A stretch of 25,413 nucleotides of DNA, from assembly GCA_041662005.1 (NCBI GenBank), contig JBAZTJ010000026.1, positions 1 through 25,413 on the forward strand. The letters are read 5' to 3'. Position numbers and translations under genes: made by a program. Below, piece after piece: positions 22,640 through 25,413 of the stretch (position 1 is its first letter; each line of letters begins with the position of its first letter). The stretch is from DATHXC01 sp041662005. Its GTDB lineage: Bacteria; Pseudomonadota; Gammaproteobacteria; Burkholderiales; Methylophilaceae. The notes beneath the pieces are model-generated. The model did no database searches. It was not told where the DNA came from and saw only the letters and a list, made by a program, of their open reading frames with translations.

Positions 22640-22697
22640 GTGTGGATTGAAACTGCCTTGGTTTAGGGCGTTTCTGTTTACAGATAGAGAGGCAATA

Positions 22698-23861
22698 TTG
22701 AAAATTCTATTTATCTCCGACGTCTATTTTCCGCGTATTAACGGCGTTTCTACTTCGATTAACACCTTTGTCGGCCAACTTCACGAAATGGGGCACGAGG
22801 TTCACTTGATTGCTCCGGAGTATGGCGTCCCCACACAGGATGAAGCTTGGATCAAGCGCATCCCCGCGCGCAGTATTTATTTTGACCCGGAAGACAAGCT
22901 GATGAAGTACGGGCTTGCACTGGATAAGCTGGGTGAGTTACGTCGCGAAGGCTATGACTTGGTGCATATCCATACCCCGTTCGTAGCGCATTACCTTGGA
23001 CTTAAGCTGGCTAATCTGCTGGATGTGCCATGCGTTGAGACTTACCATACATTTTTCGAAGATTACCTGCACCACTACCTGCCATGGCTACCTAAATCAT
23101 TAGCAAGAGGATTTGCCAGATGGCTGTCGCGTCGGCAATGCAATGCCGTTGATGCCGTGGTGGCTCCATCCCAGCCCATGCTGGACGTGTTGCGCCAGTA
23201 TGGCGTGCAATCGAAAGCTGAAGTGATACCGACCGGTCTTCAGCCACACAGCTTTGATCTGGGTAACGGCGCCGCCTTCAGGCAGAAACACGGTATCCCG
23301 CTGCAACGCCCATTGGCGCTGTTTGTAGGGCGCGTTGCCTATGAAAAGAACATCGACTTTTTGCTACGCATGGTGCTGGAGTTGCGCAAGAAGCAACCGG
23401 ATATCTTGTTAGTAGTAGCTGGTGAAGGCCCTGCAGAGGCCAGCCTGCATGCGCTAAGTAAAACACTGGATCTACAGGACAACATTAAATTCATCGGTTA
23501 TATGGACCGCAATACCGAGCTCAACAGCTGCTATCGTGCAGCAGATGTGTTCGTGTTTTCGTCAACTTCCGAGACACAAGGCCTGGTGTTGCTGGAAGCC
23601 ATGGCGCAAGGCATTCCAGTAGTCGCCATTGCCGAACTGGGTACCAAGTCCATCCTGATTGAAGGCGAAGGTGCGCTGATTGCACCCGAGGATGAGCAGG
23701 TGTTTGCCGAGAAAGTATTCTGCCTGTTGAGTGACGCCATCAAACGTATCAAGCTGGGTGAAGCGGCCAGAAGCTATGCCATGAAACGCTGGACTTCGCG
23801 TACACAGGCCGAACGTATGGCCCAGTTTTATGAAGAAGTCATCACCAGTAAGGCGGACTGA
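22698..23861 (+). CDS. GT4 glycosyltransferase, candidate diacylglycerol glycosyltransferase
   Basis: This is a 387-residue GT-B fold enzyme. The N-terminal acceptor domain starts MKILFISDVYFPRINGVSTS and contains HIHTPFVAHYLGLKLA and ETYHTFFEDYLHHYLP, which recall bacterial 1,2-diacylglycerol 3-glucosyltransferases and related mannosyltransferases. The donor domain has PTGLQ, FVGRVAYEKNIDFLL and the E-x7-E motif E292-TQGLVLL-E300. No signal peptide or clear membrane helix is seen; basic, hydrophobic patches near residues 120-150 (PKSLARGFARWLSRRQ) could bind membranes. I chose TTG 22698 because GAGAGG lies 5 bp upstream and the family N-terminus begins there; the frame extends 20 codons upstream. 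Neighbouring lipid genes favour a lipid acceptor, but sugar donor and acceptor are unproven. Confidence 0.82.
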   Translation: MKILFISDVYFPRINGVSTSINTFVGQLHEMGHEVHLIAPEYGVPTQDEAWIKRIPARSIYFDPEDKLMKYGLALDKLGELRREGYDLVHIHTPFVAHYLGLKLANLLDVPCVETYHTFFEDYLHHYLPWLPKSLARGFARWLSRRQCNAVDAVVAPSQPMLDVLRQYGVQSKAEVIPTGLQPHSFDLGNGAAFRQKHGIPLQRPLALFVGRVAYEKNIDFLLRMVLELRKKQPDILLVVAGEGPAEASLHALSKTLDLQDNIKFIGYMDRNTELNSCYRAADVFVFSSTSETQGLVLLEAMAQGIPVVAIAELGTKSILIEGEGALIAPEDEQVFAEKVFCLLSDAIKRIKLGEAARSYAMKRWTSRTQAERMAQFYEEVITSKAD

Positions 23862-23867
23862 TCATGA

Positions 23868-24911
23868 TTACCAGCCATAGCCCACTGTAAACATCAGGGC
23901 TGTGTCTGCTTTTTTCCGGCCGGGAGAAGGGCTGTTATCCCAGTTGTAGTTGAATTGTGTCGATGCATTCATGTTGAACACCAATGGGAAACGCAAGCCG
24001 GTCTTGGAGTAAAACAGGGCATGGTTGGTATCCTGGAATCCCACCAAGGCCTCATGCTCATGAAATAGCTTGGCACGCCCGTTGTAGATGAGCTGGTCAT
24101 ATTTGATCGCCCAACGGGCACCCGGGTAATTTTCATCCTTGGCCGTGTAATAGTCCTCCTGGATGTAGTTCAAGCCGCCTTCCAGCGCCAGGTTAAGGCT
24201 AGGCGTTTCATATATCTGATAACCACTACCGGCACCGGCGACAGTGCGTAAGCGTAAATCCCTGAACCTGTCATTCTCCAGAGTGGTGTTGACGTATCCA
24301 TACCATTGCCGGGTGAAAAATCGGTCATATTTGCCGTAACCACGGCTGTTGAACTGCGTGTTACGTCCTCTATCCTCTACACGGTTGAACAGCCCCCCCA
24401 CCGTGTAACGATTATTGAGCGTACGTACTATGCTTTCAGCGTCGAAGCGCAGCGCTTTAGTCTCGGTGTTTCCGCTGGTCACCGATCCACCGGCATTGAT
24501 ATTGCCGGTCCAGCGCATACCCTCTCCAGTCAGGTCTGGAGTCGGGTTGATGTAGCGTGTTTTCTTCAACTCAAAATCTTTTTCCTCGTCCTGTTTAGGT
24601 AGCTGCACTCTTGCAACACCAGGTTCCCCCTGCATGAGCGGGCCCTTGATGTTGGAACCATCAGTCAGTACAACATGCACCGGCTTTTCAGATTGCAGGC
24701 TTTCTACTTCTGACCACTGGATATGCAGCTCACCGGCATAGGCCGTCTTGAAGATGATGGTTGCAGTCTCTTTTTTGACGATTTCACCGGTAATGACATC
24801 GCCATTTTTCATTCTGATCTCGTCTGCCAGCGCGGTATGGCAAACACATGCCAATAGCGTTGCAGACAAAACTTGCATGAGATTTTTTGAGTAGGATTTT
24901 TTAAACAGCAT
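23868..24911 (-). CDS. DUF481-family outer-membrane beta-barrel protein
   Basis: This is a 347-residue exported protein. The signal peptide spans about residues 1-29 (MLFKKSYSKNLMQVLSATLL...HTALA) with likely cleavage before DE. A small N-terminal beta domain follows (DEIRMKNGDVITGEIVKKE...WSEVESLQS, about 30-75). The rest shows alternating aromatic strands with GNTETKALRFDAE and a terminal FTVGYGW with a C-terminal aromatic residue, typical of outer-membrane barrels of the DUF481/YdiY type. Function is unknown to me. The frame extends 20 codons upstream, but GGGAG lies 7 bp before ATG 24911 and the signal peptide starts there. It is convergent with the GT4 gene (6 bp gap) and follows pstB on the same strand, with a terminator between. 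Confidence 0.82.
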   Translation of the reverse strand: MLFKKSYSKNLMQVLSATLLACVCHTALADEIRMKNGDVITGEIVKKETATIIFKTAYAGELHIQWSEVESLQSEKPVHVVLTDGSNIKGPLMQGEPGVARVQLPKQDEEKDFELKKTRYINPTPDLTGEGMRWTGNINAGGSVTSGNTETKALRFDAESIVRTLNNRYTVGGLFNRVEDRGRNTQFNSRGYGKYDRFFTRQWYGYVNTTLENDRFRDLRLRTVAGAGSGYQIYETPSLNLALEGGLNYIQEDYYTAKDENYPGARWAIKYDQLIYNGRAKLFHEHEALVGFQDTNHALFYSKTGLRFPLVFNMNASTQFNYNWDNSPSPGRKKADTALMFTVGYGW

Positions 24912-25277
24912 AAGGCGTCTCCCTGACAGTATTTCCCCGGGGATTGAAAACATGATTACATTGAAAACCACTAAACAGGCCCTGTTGATGGTTTCTTAAG
25001 CCTGATATTGAGCTAGCGCAGAGATTTAAAATTTTAGGATATTATTTTTATGATCACTCAATCGAGTGTGTGAACAGCTTAGGTAACCCAGAAATGACTG
25101 GTTCCTAAAAACGAGGGTTCCAAGAAAAGACAGTAGCACACATTAAAAATTCAGTCTTTTTTAGTTATGCAATAACCATGCCTTGCAGCATAGAAAAAAC
25201 CCAATAAAAAAGGCCGGAGCTTCCGGCCTTGATTGTTTTTGGTATTAACTGTAGCTGTTATTAGCCAAACTTAACTA
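24912..25277. other. Intergenic region between pstB and the DUF481 gene
   Basis: I see no gene in these 366 bp. They hold the pstB terminator (25206-25230), a perfect 13-bp palindrome AACAGG-C-CCTGTT (24974-24986) 63 bp upstream of the DUF481 start, and a small hairpin CACTC/GAGTG (25055-25068). A longer-loop pairing AAAAGAC/GTCTTTT also occurs near 25130-25170. A single Pho-like half-site (CTGTCAG, minus strand, near 24925) lacks a partner. The region is AT-rich and could contain a small RNA, but nothing compels that. Confidence 0.4.
25206..25230 (-). terminator. Rho-independent terminator after pstB
   Basis: A perfect 9-bp stem, AAGGCCGGA (25210-25218) with TCCGGCCTT (25222-25230), has a 3-nt loop. 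On the minus strand it is followed by a run of six T residues. It lies ~47 bp beyond the pstB stop. Confidence 0.9.
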
Positions 25278-25413
25278 TTAGCCAAATTTTCCGGTGATAT
25301 AGTCTTCAGTCTCTTTGCGTGCAGGGTTGGTGAAGATTTTGTCGGTATCATCGTACTCGATCAAATCACCCAGATACATATACGCGGTGTAATCGGAGAT
25401 ACGACCAGCCTGT
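25278..25413 (-). CDS. pstB: Phosphate ABC transporter ATP-binding protein PstB (C-terminal end only)
   Basis: The last 44 residues of a protein running out of the window include GRISDYTAYMYLGDLIEYDD, then DKIFTNPARKETEDYITGKFG and a stop at 25278. This is the diagnostic C-terminus of PstB, the ATPase of the high-affinity phosphate transporter PstSCAB, a core PhoB-regulon member. Walker motifs lie outside the window. A duplicated TTAGCCAAA (25260 and 25278) spans the stop codon. Its presence supports reading the neighbouring genes in a phosphate-starvation context. Confidence 0.95.
   Translation of the reverse strand, partial: QAGRISDYTAYMYLGDLIEYDDTDKIFTNPARKETEDYITGKFG

Noticed and set aside
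24915..24935. Pho half-site CTGTCAG before the DUF481 gene
   Set aside because: Single half-site with no partner 11 bp away on either side, and it sits next to the Shine-Dalgarno.
25055..25170. Small RNA gene upstream of the DUF481 gene
   Set aside because: Only short hairpins and no paired promoter and terminator on one strand; not supportable as a feature.

Overview
The window reads as chromosomal DNA of a betaproteobacterium, most plausibly a methylotroph of the Methylophilaceae. I infer this from protein character and from familiar betaproteobacterial gene blocks (nadK-recN, fur/bamE divergent, dapB-carA-carB-greA, yhbY/rlmE-ftsH-folP-glmM); no rRNA or marker gene is present to prove it. 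I saw no tRNA or rRNA gene, insertion sequence, CRISPR array or prophage gene.

Left part (1-6800): a minus-strand group holds a YejM/PbgA-like membrane sulfatase-fold protein, the heat-shock repressor HrcA and the start of a further, possibly PilZ-type, protein cut by the window edge. Divergent from it run nadK and recN, which converge on fur. Middle part (6840-20362): a plus-strand housekeeping stretch with a very long BamE-like lipoprotein, dapB, carA-carB (strong promoter, leader hairpin, strong terminator), greA, a DUF4149 membrane protein, rlmE, ftsH, folP and glmM. Only yhbY lies on the minus strand there.

Right part (20363-25413): a lipid and phosphate neighbourhood. It encodes a PAP2-family phosphatase, a secreted zinc phospholipase C-like protein with all nine expected zinc ligands, diacylglycerol kinase (dgkA), a GT4 glycosyltransferase resembling diacylglycerol glucosyltransferases, a DUF481 outer-membrane beta-barrel and the end of pstB (phosphate ABC transporter ATPase). 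Sequences resembling PhoB boxes precede the PAP2 gene (very good match), the phospholipase gene (good half-site plus correctly spaced -10) and the glycosyltransferase gene (weaker match, same spacing). dgkA instead has an extended -10 promoter and is followed by a terminator-like hairpin. My main hypothesis is a phosphate-starvation lipid-remodelling locus in which phospholipid is hydrolysed to diacylglycerol, which is then glycosylated or rephosphorylated.

The second notable object is the 589-residue BamE-like protein. A normal BamE domain is followed by Pro/Ala/Glu-rich linkers and two NTF2-like domains about 60% identical to each other, an architecture far from the usual 110-180-residue BamE.

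Several starts were reset from upstream sequence or family N-termini. FtsH and the GT4 protein appear to start at TTG and CarA at GTG; hrcA, greA, glmM, yhbY, the PAP2 gene and the DUF481 gene start inside longer open frames.
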